Of a DNA stretch of 64,000 nt, positions 1-7,289 are shown in pieces. Position numbers and translations under genes: made by a program. The notes beneath the pieces were generated by a model. The model was not told the origin of the DNA, did no database searches, and was given only the letters and a program-made list of their open reading frames with translations. Position 1 is the stretch's first letter; every line of letters starts with the position of its first letter. The stretch is from Longilinea sp035560795 (GTDB taxonomy: Bacteria > Chloroflexota > Anaerolineae > Anaerolineales > Anaerolineaceae), in NCBI GenBank assembly GCA_035560795.1, contig DATMYV010000008.1, positions 1-64,000 of the forward strand, read 5' to 3'.

Positions 1-15
1 ATATTGAAGTACATA

Positions 16-43
16 TTGACATTCTCGCAATGCGTGCTAAAAT
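16..43 (+). promoter_or_regulatory. Sigma-A-type promoter ahead of the DUF2089/SHOCT pair
   Basis: A perfect -35 box TTGACA lies at 16-21 and a -10 box TAAAAT at 38-43, with a 16-base spacer. Transcription would start near 50 and leave a leader of about 110 bases before the ATG at 162. A 43-codon open frame from an upstream gene could also cross this segment, so the site is inferred only from sequence. Confidence 0.5.
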
Positions 44-161
44 AATTCCAAATTGGCAAGGAGGTCGCCCGAATTCGCCTGCTGGCAGTTGGATTGTACG
101 ATTGGCTGCAAGCTCCTGCGGGTTGTATTCCTAATATGCCCAATGTACAAAAGGAGCAGTA

Positions 162-602
162 ATGAATTCCATGCTAACCAAATGCCCAATCTGCAGCGGT
201 GAACTGGCCGTCACGCGCCTGTATTGCCCGCAATGCGATACCACCCTTGAAGGTCATTTCAGCCCGGGACGGAACCTGTTTGCCAACCTGTCACCAGAAC
301 AGATGCAATTCGCGCTGACATTCATCCGTTGCGAAGGCCGGCTCAACCGGATGGAAGAAGAGCTGAACCTCTCCTACCCTACCCTACGCAACCGCCTGAA
401 TGACGTCATCCGCGGACTGGGTTTTGAACCCGGCAAGGAAGAAATTCAGCCGCAAATTGTTCGGTTGAGTGCAGAAGACCGCCTGAGGATTTTGGACGAC
501 CTATCCCAGGGCAAAATCTCATCCGAGGATGCTCAACAACAACTCCGCGGTGTTAAAAAGGCAGAAGCCGTCGAGGGCGACCTTGCGGGAAGGAAGGGTT
601 AA
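162..602 (+). CDS. DUF2089 family zinc-ribbon / HTH-like protein
   Basis: This 146-residue protein begins with a zinc ribbon (CPIC near residues 8-11 and CPQC near 22-25). A central helical segment follows (LSPEQMQFALTFIRCEG, then a part resembling a helix-turn-helix, YPTLRNRLNDVI), as in the DUF2089 family. The last 40 residues contain a short helical module, EDRLRILDDLSQGKISSE, that closely resembles the N-terminus of the next protein. A strong Shine-Dalgarno (AAAGGAGCAG) precedes the ATG. The downstream gene starts 2 bases after the stop, so the two are surely co-transcribed. DUF2089 proteins are thought to be small cytoplasmic regulators, but the biochemical role is unknown. The family call is fairly firm; any function would be a guess. 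Confidence 0.8.
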   Translation: MNSMLTKCPICSGELAVTRLYCPQCDTTLEGHFSPGRNLFANLSPEQMQFALTFIRCEGRLNRMEEELNLSYPTLRNRLNDVIRGLGFEPGKEEIQPQIVRLSAEDRLRILDDLSQGKISSEDAQQQLRGVKKAEAVEGDLAGRKG

Positions 603-604
603 CC

Positions 605-997
605 ATGGTACAGACAGAAGAACGCCTGCGCGTATTAAAAATGCTTCAGGAAGGCAAGATTTCCGCGAGTCAGGCGGCTCAGCTACTGGAAGCCCTGGAA
701 GAAATTCCTTCCCCCAATTCAGCCAAGACTCCGGCAGCAGTCGCTATTCCCAGCCGGCCAGGAAAGTGGTTCCGCGTCCGCGTCACCGACACTGACAGCG
801 GGAAGACGCGTGTCAATGTTCGCCTGCCATTAAACATGGTTTCCGCCGGCGTTAAGATGGGCATGCGCTTTTCACCCGAAGTGGAAGGTCTGGACGTTAA
901 CGAATTAATGGCGTTTATCAATTCCGGCGAAGTTGGACAGATCGTCGACGTCCTGGATGAAAAAGACGGCGAACACGTCGAGGTTTTCATCGAGTAA
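605..997 (+). CDS. SHOCT-like / YvlB N-terminal-type domain protein
   Basis: This is a 130-residue cytoplasmic protein without signal peptide or membrane segment. Residues 4-33 (EERLRVLKMLQEGKISASQA...) form the two-helix SHOCT-like module seen at the N-terminus of YvlB/DUF4097-type proteins. Residues 50-130 are a compact alpha/beta part (KWFRVRVTDTDSGKTRVNVRLPLNMV) that often accompanies the module in Chloroflexota and Firmicutes, where it precedes or replaces a DUF4097 adhesin-like domain. The Shine-Dalgarno GGAAGG lies at the end of the preceding gene. With its DUF2089 partner it probably forms a regulatory pair. The exact role is not known. Confidence 0.7.
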   Translation: MVQTEERLRVLKMLQEGKISASQAAQLLEALEEIPSPNSAKTPAAVAIPSRPGKWFRVRVTDTDSGKTRVNVRLPLNMVSAGVKMGMRFSPEVEGLDVNELMAFINSGEVGQIVDVLDEKDGEHVEVFIE

Positions 998-1075
998 TCA
1001 TCCCGGCCGGTCCCGACCTGCGGTCAGCCGTCAGTCTAGCCCTCTACCGGCAGCTGAATGACACGCAAACCTTGA

Positions 1076-1119
1076 ATTACAACAAAGCGGCGTCCCATTG
1101 GACGCCGCTTTGTTGTAAT
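1076..1119. terminator. Bidirectional intrinsic terminator
   Basis: A perfect 20-bp stem (1076-1095 pairing with 1100-1119) closes on a 4-base CATT loop. The A-rich 5' arm and T-rich 3' arm (TTTGTTGTAAT) let it serve the SHOCT-like gene on + and the desaturase on -. It lies exactly between these convergent genes. Confidence 0.8.
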
Positions 1120-1134
1120 GACCGGACCATGATG

Positions 1135-2205
1135 CTAAAGCATATCGTGAAAGCTCAGCATGCGGTTGCGGTTACCTTCATCAATGAGAGCCAGGCGGAC
1201 AGTCCGGAACCCTTCCCGAAACGGGATGAGCTGAGTATGCTTTTGGATCAAGGCATTCTCCCGATAGCAGGCTTCCAGATTGTAATTGGGGATGCGTGGG
1301 CTGAGGTGGTGGATTTGATGGAAGCCAATGTTGCCGGTGAACCATTGCAGTAAACGCGGCAATTGATAATAAGATGCGCCGAGCAGTGCCGAGGCAACAT
1401 AATTCCATTCATCGTCGCGTGCCCAGTACACTCCTTCGAATTGGTGCTGGACATAAAACATCCAGATGCCAGTCATGCCTGCCAACCACATTACTGGAAG
1501 GATGATCCGGGCGTAATTCCACACCCCGCCAAATAGGATGCTTCCTAATGCACCCACCACCAGGAGTCCAAAGTCAGCCCAGAGTACGTTCAGGTTTTCT
1601 TTTCGACCGAATTTTGGCATGGGCAGCCTGTGTAAGATCATGAAGGTAAAAACCGGACCCAGGCCAAACATGATCAATGGGAATCGGAAAAGCTGGTATC
1701 CAATTCGCTGAACCAATGGCAGAGCGCGGTATTCATCCACAGTCAACGTGGTCACGTCCCCCACGCCGCGCTTATCCAGGTTGCCGCTGGTGGCATGGTG
1801 CACAGCATGTGCGTGCCACCAATGTTCACTTGGCGTCCAGACCAAAACACCCAGCAGAAATCCAACGATCTTATTCGCCTGGCGCGAAGGGAAAAATGAG
1901 TTATGCCCGCAGTCGTGGAAAAAGATGAAAGTACGTACCAATAATCCGGCGGTGGGAATTGCCAGGGCCAGCGTGAGCCAGTATGAAACCTCCAGGCTGC
2001 GGTACATTGCGTACATCATTGCAAAGAAAGGCAGCAGGGTCGTCACCAGCTGCCAGACCGCTTTGCGCGTGTCAGAACGCTGGTATGGTGCCAGCAAGGG
2101 GTTGAGCTCTTTCATGGTTGGCAATGCATTGTTCTCTGGCTCTGCTGACATCAGTTCAGGAGCCACGTTTAGTTTATGGGGAGCAGTATCGATGATAATA
2201 CTCAT
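1135..2205 (-). CDS. Membrane fatty-acid desaturase (DesA/omega-6 type)
   Basis: This 356-residue integral membrane protein has the three histidine boxes of the acyl-lipid/acyl-CoA desaturase family: HDCGH (about residue 94), HAVHH (about 130) and HQIHH (about 295). These bind the di-iron centre that introduces cis double bonds with O2. Hydrophobic pairs flank the first box and lie between the second and third boxes. The length is normal for delta-12-type desaturases. The Shine-Dalgarno AGGAGA precedes the ATG. It is a monocistronic gene between its own upstream region and a bidirectional terminator. Substrate position cannot be read from sequence. It makes a membrane lipid function plausible and implies an O2-exposed lifestyle, at least at times. 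Confidence 0.88.
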   Translation of the reverse strand: MSIIIDTAPHKLNVAPELMSAEPENNALPTMKELNPLLAPYQRSDTRKAVWQLVTTLLPFFAMMYAMYRSLEVSYWLTLALAIPTAGLLVRTFIFFHDCGHNSFFPSRQANKIVGFLLGVLVWTPSEHWWHAHAVHHATSGNLDKRGVGDVTTLTVDEYRALPLVQRIGYQLFRFPLIMFGLGPVFTFMILHRLPMPKFGRKENLNVLWADFGLLVVGALGSILFGGVWNYARIILPVMWLAGMTGIWMFYVQHQFEGVYWARDDEWNYVASALLGASYYQLPRLLQWFTGNIGFHQIHHLSPRIPNYNLEACYRENALIQKHTQLIPFREGFRTVRLALIDEGNRNRMLSFHDML

Positions 2206-2253
2206 AATATTAGTCTCCTATATAGGTTCATATTGTACGAATTGCAGAACCAT

Positions 2254-2290
2254 AAAAAAACACACCAGCTTCACATTGCCGGGGTGTTTT
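2254..2290 (-). terminator. Intrinsic terminator of the gmk-rhomboid-transporter operon
   Basis: Read on the minus strand, an ACACC arm pairs with GGTGT around an imperfect interior (GC...GC) and is followed by a run of six T. It lies 40 bases past the transporter stop codon and upstream of the desaturase start. Confidence 0.55.
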
Positions 2291-2330
2291 TGCGTCGAAT
2301 TCTCTATGACGGTCACATGACTTGTTGCAG

Positions 2331-3983
2331 CTAAAGGAAGATGATCAAAATGATCTGCGCCAGGAGAATTTTGACAATCATGGCCACCGGGTAGACGGTG
2401 GCATAGCCGATATTGGGCAATTCGTTACCGCTCTGTTCGAGCGCAAAACCCAGCACGGCCGGCTGTGTTTGCAGCCCAGCCAGCACCCCCACCATCATGC
2501 CCATCGGAATGTGCAACAGTTTATAGCCCACCCCTAAGGTCACCAGCGCGGTGATGCATGTCAGGCCAGCCCCCACCGCCAAAACCAGCCAACCGCCGCC
2601 CTGTTGCAGGGTGGAAAAGAAGGCATACCCGGCCCGCGTACCGATACCGGCCAGAAATAAAACCAAACCGATTTGCCGCAATGTAAGGTTGGCACTGTAA
2701 GGCATTTCCCAGATGATTGGACCCGTCCGGCCTAATGCGCCGAACACCAAAGAGGTCACCAGCGTGCCTCCGGCAATACCCAGGCGAAGCGTCACGCCTC
2801 CGGGCAGCGGGATGGGAATCATGCCAACCAGCAGGCCCAGCGCCACACCCAATCCGAAGGCCAACACATCGATTTCGCTGACCGCCCGGTAGGAATCGCC
2901 AAAGAAGTTGGCCACCTGGTTCAATTTATCATGCGGGGCCAATACGCGCACCTGGTCGCCCAATGCCAGCACGGTATCTCCGTGCGGCAATATTTCCAGG
3001 TCGCCGCGTCGAATTCGGCTGACGATGGCGCCAAAGCGTTCTCCCAGGCGTAAATCGCGCAGTCGCCGCCCGGCCATGGCCGGATTCGAGACGAAGACGC
3101 GCCGTTTGTCGTACACGCTCAGGTCGAACTCCAACCGTTCCGCCGCTGGTTGCCCCAACACGGCCGTTACCCGTTCGAGCTCGTCCCGGCGGCCTACCAC
3201 ACTGAGCAAATCGCCAGCCGTCAGGCAGTCCTGACCAGTTACCAGATGAACCTGTCCGTCGTGTTTTATGCGGCTAAAGACGACATCCCAATCGTTGCGC
3301 GAGATCAATTCCGCAATCGTTATCGGCTGGTTGACCAAAACAATCACGGTACAGCTTTCCAAAGGTTCCTGCGCCACACCGTATTCATTCGCCCTTTCCA
3401 GTTCGGCGTGATAATCAACCTTCCATACGCGCTGAAGCAGGTATATCACCAGCAGCATGCCCAGCACGCCGACCGGATAGGTCAAAGAATAGGCAATCAC
3501 AGGTTCAGCGCTCATCTGTTCCAACAACCCGGCCGGTGCTACGGCCTGGATATGTTCCAACACCCCCGCCAGCGCCGGCGTGTTGGTCAGGCTGCCAGCG
3601 AACATGCCAGCCGCCAGGGGGGTATTGATGCCAATTAGAAGCTTGGCTGCTGCGGTGAGGGCGCCTGCCATCAGTAAAACGCCCAACACCAGGAGATTGC
3701 TCTTCATGCCCTGCCGGCGCAGTGAACCAAAAAAGACTGAACCGCTGCTCAACCCGATGGTATAAACGAACAACACCAACCCCAGGTTATAAACCACCTC
3801 CGGCAGCTTTAGGTTCGGATCCAGCGCACCAAAGGCCAGGCCGACAAACAACACAGCGGATACACCCAGGCTGGCACCGCCAATTTTCAACCTCCCCAAT
3901 GGATAACCAATGGCCGCCACCAGAAAGAGCAGAAGGAGCGGATTATCGCGTAAAACCTGTACGACCGCCGCGAGGATCTTCAT
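2331..3983 (-). CDS. AspT/YidE-type transporter with two RCK_C (TrkA-C) domains
   Basis: This 550-residue protein matches the layout of the aspartate:alanine exchanger family. It has an N-terminal bundle of about five membrane helices (residues 10-185), two cytosolic TrkA-C/RCK_C regulatory domains (about 205-285 and 290-365), and a C-terminal membrane half (about 375-550) opening with the glycine-rich GLALGLLVGMIPIPLPGG segment typical of YidE/YbjL/AspT. The substrate is unknown; characterised relatives exchange dicarboxylates or amino acids. RCK_C domains usually bind small ligands such as nucleotides, and c-di-AMP binding is possible in an organism that also encodes CdaA. It is the last gene of a three-gene operon, starting 7 bases after the rhomboid stop. 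Confidence 0.85.
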   Translation of the reverse strand: MKILAAVVQVLRDNPLLLLFLVAAIGYPLGRLKIGGASLGVSAVLFVGLAFGALDPNLKLPEVVYNLGLVLFVYTIGLSSGSVFFGSLRRQGMKSNLLVLGVLLMAGALTAAAKLLIGINTPLAAGMFAGSLTNTPALAGVLEHIQAVAPAGLLEQMSAEPVIAYSLTYPVGVLGMLLVIYLLQRVWKVDYHAELERANEYGVAQEPLESCTVIVLVNQPITIAELISRNDWDVVFSRIKHDGQVHLVTGQDCLTAGDLLSVVGRRDELERVTAVLGQPAAERLEFDLSVYDKRRVFVSNPAMAGRRLRDLRLGERFGAIVSRIRRGDLEILPHGDTVLALGDQVRVLAPHDKLNQVANFFGDSYRAVSEIDVLAFGLGVALGLLVGMIPIPLPGGVTLRLGIAGGTLVTSLVFGALGRTGPIIWEMPYSANLTLRQIGLVLFLAGIGTRAGYAFFSTLQQGGGWLVLAVGAGLTCITALVTLGVGYKLLHIPMGMMVGVLAGLQTQPAVLGFALEQSGNELPNIGYATVYPVAMIVKILLAQIILIIFL

Positions 3984-3990
3984 CTATTTT

Positions 3991-4749
3991 TTATCGAAGG
4001 AATTTTATAAATGCCAGCCCGCCAAAAATCAAGGTGACAACCGCGCCAACAACCAGCGTCTGGTTTGAATCGCGTTGATCAACCAATTCAAAACCGCCCA
4101 GAATCTGTGTCACCTTCCAGAGCGGACCGCCAAACCATGCCAGCATTAATCCGCCCAACAGACCACCAAGATGACCGTTATTATCGATGCTACCGCTAAA
4201 ACCCAGAGCCAGATTGATCACGACGATGAATGCCACGTTGGCCAGCATGGCGCGTGCGTTACGGAAAAGTTTTCTGTTTTGATAAATAAAAATCCCTTCG
4301 GCAGCCACCAGGCCAAATATGGCGGTCGATGCTCCCAGGGATGGCGCTGGCGTGAGCAAAAATGACAGTACATTGCCTGCGAAACCGCTCACCAGATAGA
4401 GGATGGCATAGCGCAAATGTCCGTACTGCTGCTCCAACCCGCGTCCAATGACATACAGGGCATACATATTGAAGAAAATGTGGGTGATCGAGCCATGCAG
4501 CCACATCGGAGTCAACAAACGCCAATATTGACCAGCTATGATCAACTCGTTAACCTTCATACCGTATGCCGCCGGCAAGTCGACACCCATGGTGGATTGC
4601 GTGATCAACTGCGCTGCATAAACCAGCACGCTGGATACAATCAAAAAGTATGTTACATATGGCGTACGGGTTGGTAGCCGCCAGCGAACTGCCGGTTCAG
4701 GCGGTGCGCTGGAAGGGACATCGCTTTGAGTTGGATAGGAGCTGTTCAT
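3991..4749 (-). CDS. Rhomboid-family intramembrane serine protease
   Basis: This 252-residue protein has about six or seven membrane helices. The WR motif of loop 1 (YWRLLTPMWLHG), the HxxxN helix (HIFFNMYALY), the catalytic serine motif GAST-AIFGL (about residue 138) and the catalytic histidine (NGHLGGLLGG, about 193) are all present, so it should be active against membrane-spanning substrates. Family members more often have GxSG; here the residue after serine is Thr. A Pro-rich cytosolic N-terminus of about 25 residues precedes the first helix. The ATG overlaps the gmk stop by 4 bases (ATGA), showing translational coupling. Confidence 0.88.
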   Translation of the reverse strand: MNSSYPTQSDVPSSAPPEPAVRWRLPTRTPYVTYFLIVSSVLVYAAQLITQSTMGVDLPAAYGMKVNELIIAGQYWRLLTPMWLHGSITHIFFNMYALYVIGRGLEQQYGHLRYAILYLVSGFAGNVLSFLLTPAPSLGASTAIFGLVAAEGIFIYQNRKLFRNARAMLANVAFIVVINLALGFSGSIDNNGHLGGLLGGLMLAWFGGPLWKVTQILGGFELVDQRDSNQTLVVGAVVTLIFGGLAFIKFLR

Positions 4750-5384
4750 ATTTTTACCTTACGGTGGCGATTGCGCATGTGTTCGCTTTGAATGATTGAA
4801 ATGATCGAATCCACCGTCGCATCCAGGCAGCAATATTTATTGGTCACGATATAGTCGAAAATTGGCAGCATTTCCAGTTCACCCGGAGCTGCTGCGATAC
4901 GCTGCTCAATCTGATCTTGCGTGTCAGTTTTACGGCCCAACAACATCTCGCGCCAATCCTGCTTGCTGGCCGGGGTGATGAAGATCAACAAGGCTTCCGG
5001 AATCAATTCGCGGAACTTGCGGGCGCCCTGCACATCCACCCGCATAATCACATCCAATCCGCTGTCCATGGCGTCCTGGATTTGTTTGCGGGGAACGCCC
5101 TTGTAATCTTTGTAAACCAATGCACATTCAATAAAATCATTGTTGTGCATCATTTCCTGAAAACGCTCATGGGAAACAAACTCGTAATCGACCCCTTCAT
5201 GTTCTGTAGACCGGGGAGCCCGCGTTGTGGTTGTCACAACCTTATGCAGCGGCATACCGCGTTTCAGCAGTCCTTCAATGACGGCATCCTTTCCAACCCC
5301 GGAGAGCCCGGAGATCACAATGAAGAGCGGCTGCGGTTTTTGCAGGTCGAAAATAAGATTCGCGTTGTTCACGATTTGTTCCAT
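4746..5384 (-). CDS. gmk: Guanylate kinase
   Basis: The protein phosphorylates GMP to GDP. The P-loop ISGLSGVGKD lies near residues 24-33. It is followed by the GMP-binding stretch TTTTRAPRSTEHEGVDYEFV, the YGVP-like segment YKGVPRKQIQ and the catalytic RVDVQGARKF region. I place the start at 5384 (MEQIVNN), giving 212 residues, close to the family norm. An in-frame ATG at 5441 would add 19 residues, but it sits directly against a -10 box (TATAAT at 5443-5448, minus strand), so the message would begin downstream of it. No good Shine-Dalgarno precedes either start. It is the first gene of the gmk-rhomboid-transporter operon. Confidence 0.92.
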   Translation of the reverse strand: MEQIVNNANLIFDLQKPQPLFIVISGLSGVGKDAVIEGLLKRGMPLHKVVTTTTRAPRSTEHEGVDYEFVSHERFQEMMHNNDFIECALVYKDYKGVPRKQIQDAMDSGLDVIMRVDVQGARKFRELIPEALLIFITPASKQDWREMLLGRKTDTQDQIEQRIAAAPGELEMLPIFDYIVTNKYCCLDATVDSIISIIQSEHMRNRHRKVKI

Positions 5385-5442
5385 AAGATAAAGGTGCCCA
5401 CTCCATTCCTGAATATTTCTACGGAATTTTAATAGTAGCATG

Positions 5443-5470
5443 ATTATAATGGATAAAGGACGAACTTCAA
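5443..5470 (-). promoter_or_regulatory. Promoter of the gmk operon, symmetric -10 element
   Basis: On the minus strand a -35 TTGAAG (5465-5470) and a -10 TATAAT (5443-5448) are separated by 16 bases. The -10 is part of the palindrome ATTATAAT (5443-5450), which also offers a TATAAT on the plus strand at 5445-5450 toward the FmdB-type gene. Transcription toward gmk would start near 5436, inside the longer version of the reading frame. Confidence 0.6.
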
Positions 5471-5484
5471 CCGGAGGATTCTAC

Positions 5485-5877
5485 ATGCCGACGTACGAAT
5501 ATCGTTGTCTCGACTGCCATAAACGCTTTGATATTTTTCTGAAGTTTTCCGAATATGGGGTTAAGAAAGTTGTCTGTCCATATTGCCTGAGCAGCAACGT
5601 GCAGCGCCGCATTGGAAAAATCCGTGTTGCCCGTTCGGATGAAAGCCGGCTCGCAAGCATGGCTGATCCTTCGAAATTATCTGGTCTTGATGAAGACCCG
5701 CGCGCGCTCGGGAAAATGATGCGCGATATGAGTCACGAAGTCGGCGAGGACATGGGCGGCGAATTTGACGAGGTTATCTCGCGTCTCGAATCCGGCCAAA
5801 ATCCCGAGGATATCGAGAAGGAATTACCCGACCTGGGCACAGGATCAGGCGGGGGAATGGATGATGAGGATTATTAA
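5485..5877 (+). CDS. FmdB-family zinc ribbon protein
   Basis: The protein begins MPTYEYRCLDCHKRF and carries two CxxC pairs (CLDC about residue 8; CPYC about 32), the hallmark of the FmdB putative regulatory protein family. The C-terminal 80 residues are acidic and Gly-rich (GTGSGGGMDDEDY) and probably disordered. The start is set by GGAGG at 5473-5477; an upstream in-frame ATG at 5440 is not needed. Family members are small zinc-binding proteins first noted near formamidase/amidase genes; the role here is unknown. It shares its upstream region with the divergent gmk operon and overlaps the convergent gene by 4 bases. Confidence 0.85.
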   Translation: MPTYEYRCLDCHKRFDIFLKFSEYGVKKVVCPYCLSSNVQRRIGKIRVARSDESRLASMADPSKLSGLDEDPRALGKMMRDMSHEVGEDMGGEFDEVISRLESGQNPEDIEKELPDLGTGSGGGMDDEDY

Positions 5878-7157
5878 TTGGGTGCGGCAATTGCCGCGAC
5901 CAGGTTTTTCAATTTATCAAAGGATGTCAACCAGGAAATCCGGTTGAGAAATTCGGCCAATGTGTCAGCTTCGGCGCGCAATGCCCGCACTGCCGGTCCA
6001 ACCGGATCGCGTCCAAACGCACCGACTGGTGTATCAGCATAGGCACCGTGGAATGCAAAATAAGCCTGGTTCAAGCGGCGAATCTGGTAGCCGTTCTCCC
6101 AAAAGAAACGGCGGCGGGCTTCCATATATTCCTCGGCGTCGCTGATTTTGCCTTCTGCCAGCAAGGCATCGACTTTAAGGCGGGTAGTGTGCATTTCGGC
6201 GCGGTAATCAAATGACTGGGCCGTTTGCGAGCCCGATTGCATCCATTGCGGCGGAGCGATTTGTTCCACAAACGGCAGCGCTGGTACCTGGTCGGGATAA
6301 TAACTGCGCATGACCAGACGGCCCACCTCGCCGCCAACGATCGAGGCGGTGGTTTCATTCATGGTACGCAATTCAGAGGTGGTCGAATAATTCCAACCCA
6401 ATGGGCGAAATTCTAGGTAGTTATGAGTCCATTCATGAACGATCGTATCGGTCAGCCATGACAAATCGGCCGTGGATGCCACCATGGGAGGATAAGTTCC
6501 CATGCCGCCAATCTCAACCACCAGTGCCGAGACGTTCAGACTCTTTTCGACATGCTCCTCCAGCGTTGTGATTTGTTCAATGGTCAAATCGGGCAGCAGC
6601 GAGATGATCGCATCCTGCCGGATGGTGTCGCGCGGTGAAACGATCAAAGCCAGCGGCAGCGGCGTTACGTGGTACAAGAGCGGCGGGAGCGTCTGACCGC
6701 CCAAGGTCAGCCCCGTCTCAGCCAAAGCCTGGCTGGCCTGTTGCTGCAAAATCGATTCACAAATGGGTTCGAGGTGACGGCGCTGGTTTTGTAGATCAGT
6801 CTGTTGCAGGACCAACTCATGCGCGTCCGTTTGCGGGTCTGTGACTTGCGGATCGGCATAGATCTGATCGATCTTGCTCTGTGTATCCGCCAGGTCGGTG
6901 ATCAACTTCATGCAATCCTGAACGGTGCGCTCTTGATCCGCGGCAGAGAGGTAGCGTTGCGCTCCCAGGGCGCTTTGCACAAGTTTTAGAAAAACTGCGT
7001 CCCATTCCCAGGCGGTGTAATCAAACTCGATGCCGCGCGTATAAGCGCGCACCCGCTCGGTGAAATCAGCTGGCATATAAACGCTGTTCGCCAGCACAAG
7101 AACGCATAGGATGGCGGAAATCAGGATGGCTTCAATATACCGGAACATGGATTTCAT
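5874..7157 (-). CDS. Membrane-anchored protein with HEWTH zinc-protease motif, unrecognised family
   Basis: This 427-residue protein has one N-terminal hydrophobic segment (residues 8-26, AILISAILCVLVLANSVYM) that would anchor it with the bulk outside. A coiled-coil-like region (about 80-140) precedes the motif DTIVHEWTHNYLEFR (about residue 240), an HExxH sequence typical of zincin metallopeptidases. It is followed about 30 residues later by ETTASIVGGEVG, which could supply the third zinc ligand (E). I do not recognise a named family. A -10 TATAAT (plus-strand 7167-7172) ends only 9 bases before the ATG and no Shine-Dalgarno is visible, so the message may be leaderless or nearly so. It is convergent with and overlaps the FmdB-type gene. 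Confidence 0.7.
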   Translation of the reverse strand: MKSMFRYIEAILISAILCVLVLANSVYMPADFTERVRAYTRGIEFDYTAWEWDAVFLKLVQSALGAQRYLSAADQERTVQDCMKLITDLADTQSKIDQIYADPQVTDPQTDAHELVLQQTDLQNQRRHLEPICESILQQQASQALAETGLTLGGQTLPPLLYHVTPLPLALIVSPRDTIRQDAIISLLPDLTIEQITTLEEHVEKSLNVSALVVEIGGMGTYPPMVASTADLSWLTDTIVHEWTHNYLEFRPLGWNYSTTSELRTMNETTASIVGGEVGRLVMRSYYPDQVPALPFVEQIAPPQWMQSGSQTAQSFDYRAEMHTTRLKVDALLAEGKISDAEEYMEARRRFFWENGYQIRRLNQAYFAFHGAYADTPVGAFGRDPVGPAVRALRAEADTLAEFLNRISWLTSFDKLKNLVAAIAAPN

Positions 7158-7289
7158 GTACGGGAAATTATACCTTAGGCTTTTTCACCAGAAATTTAAT
7201 TCAAAGTGATATGATATGTTCTGACTTGATTTACAATATAAAAAATGCTGATGATTTAGCGATTATTGAGGGGAAGGAAACGTATCTGT

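Noticed and set aside
3..134. 43-codon open frame at the left edge that might be the end of an upstream gene
   Set aside because: Such a length is expected by chance in about one of eight frames; a good promoter lies inside, and the fragment shows no family motif. Left undecided.
1748..2320. 190-codon plus-strand frame
   Set aside because: Lies antisense to the clear desaturase gene and has no motif; shadow of its codon pattern.
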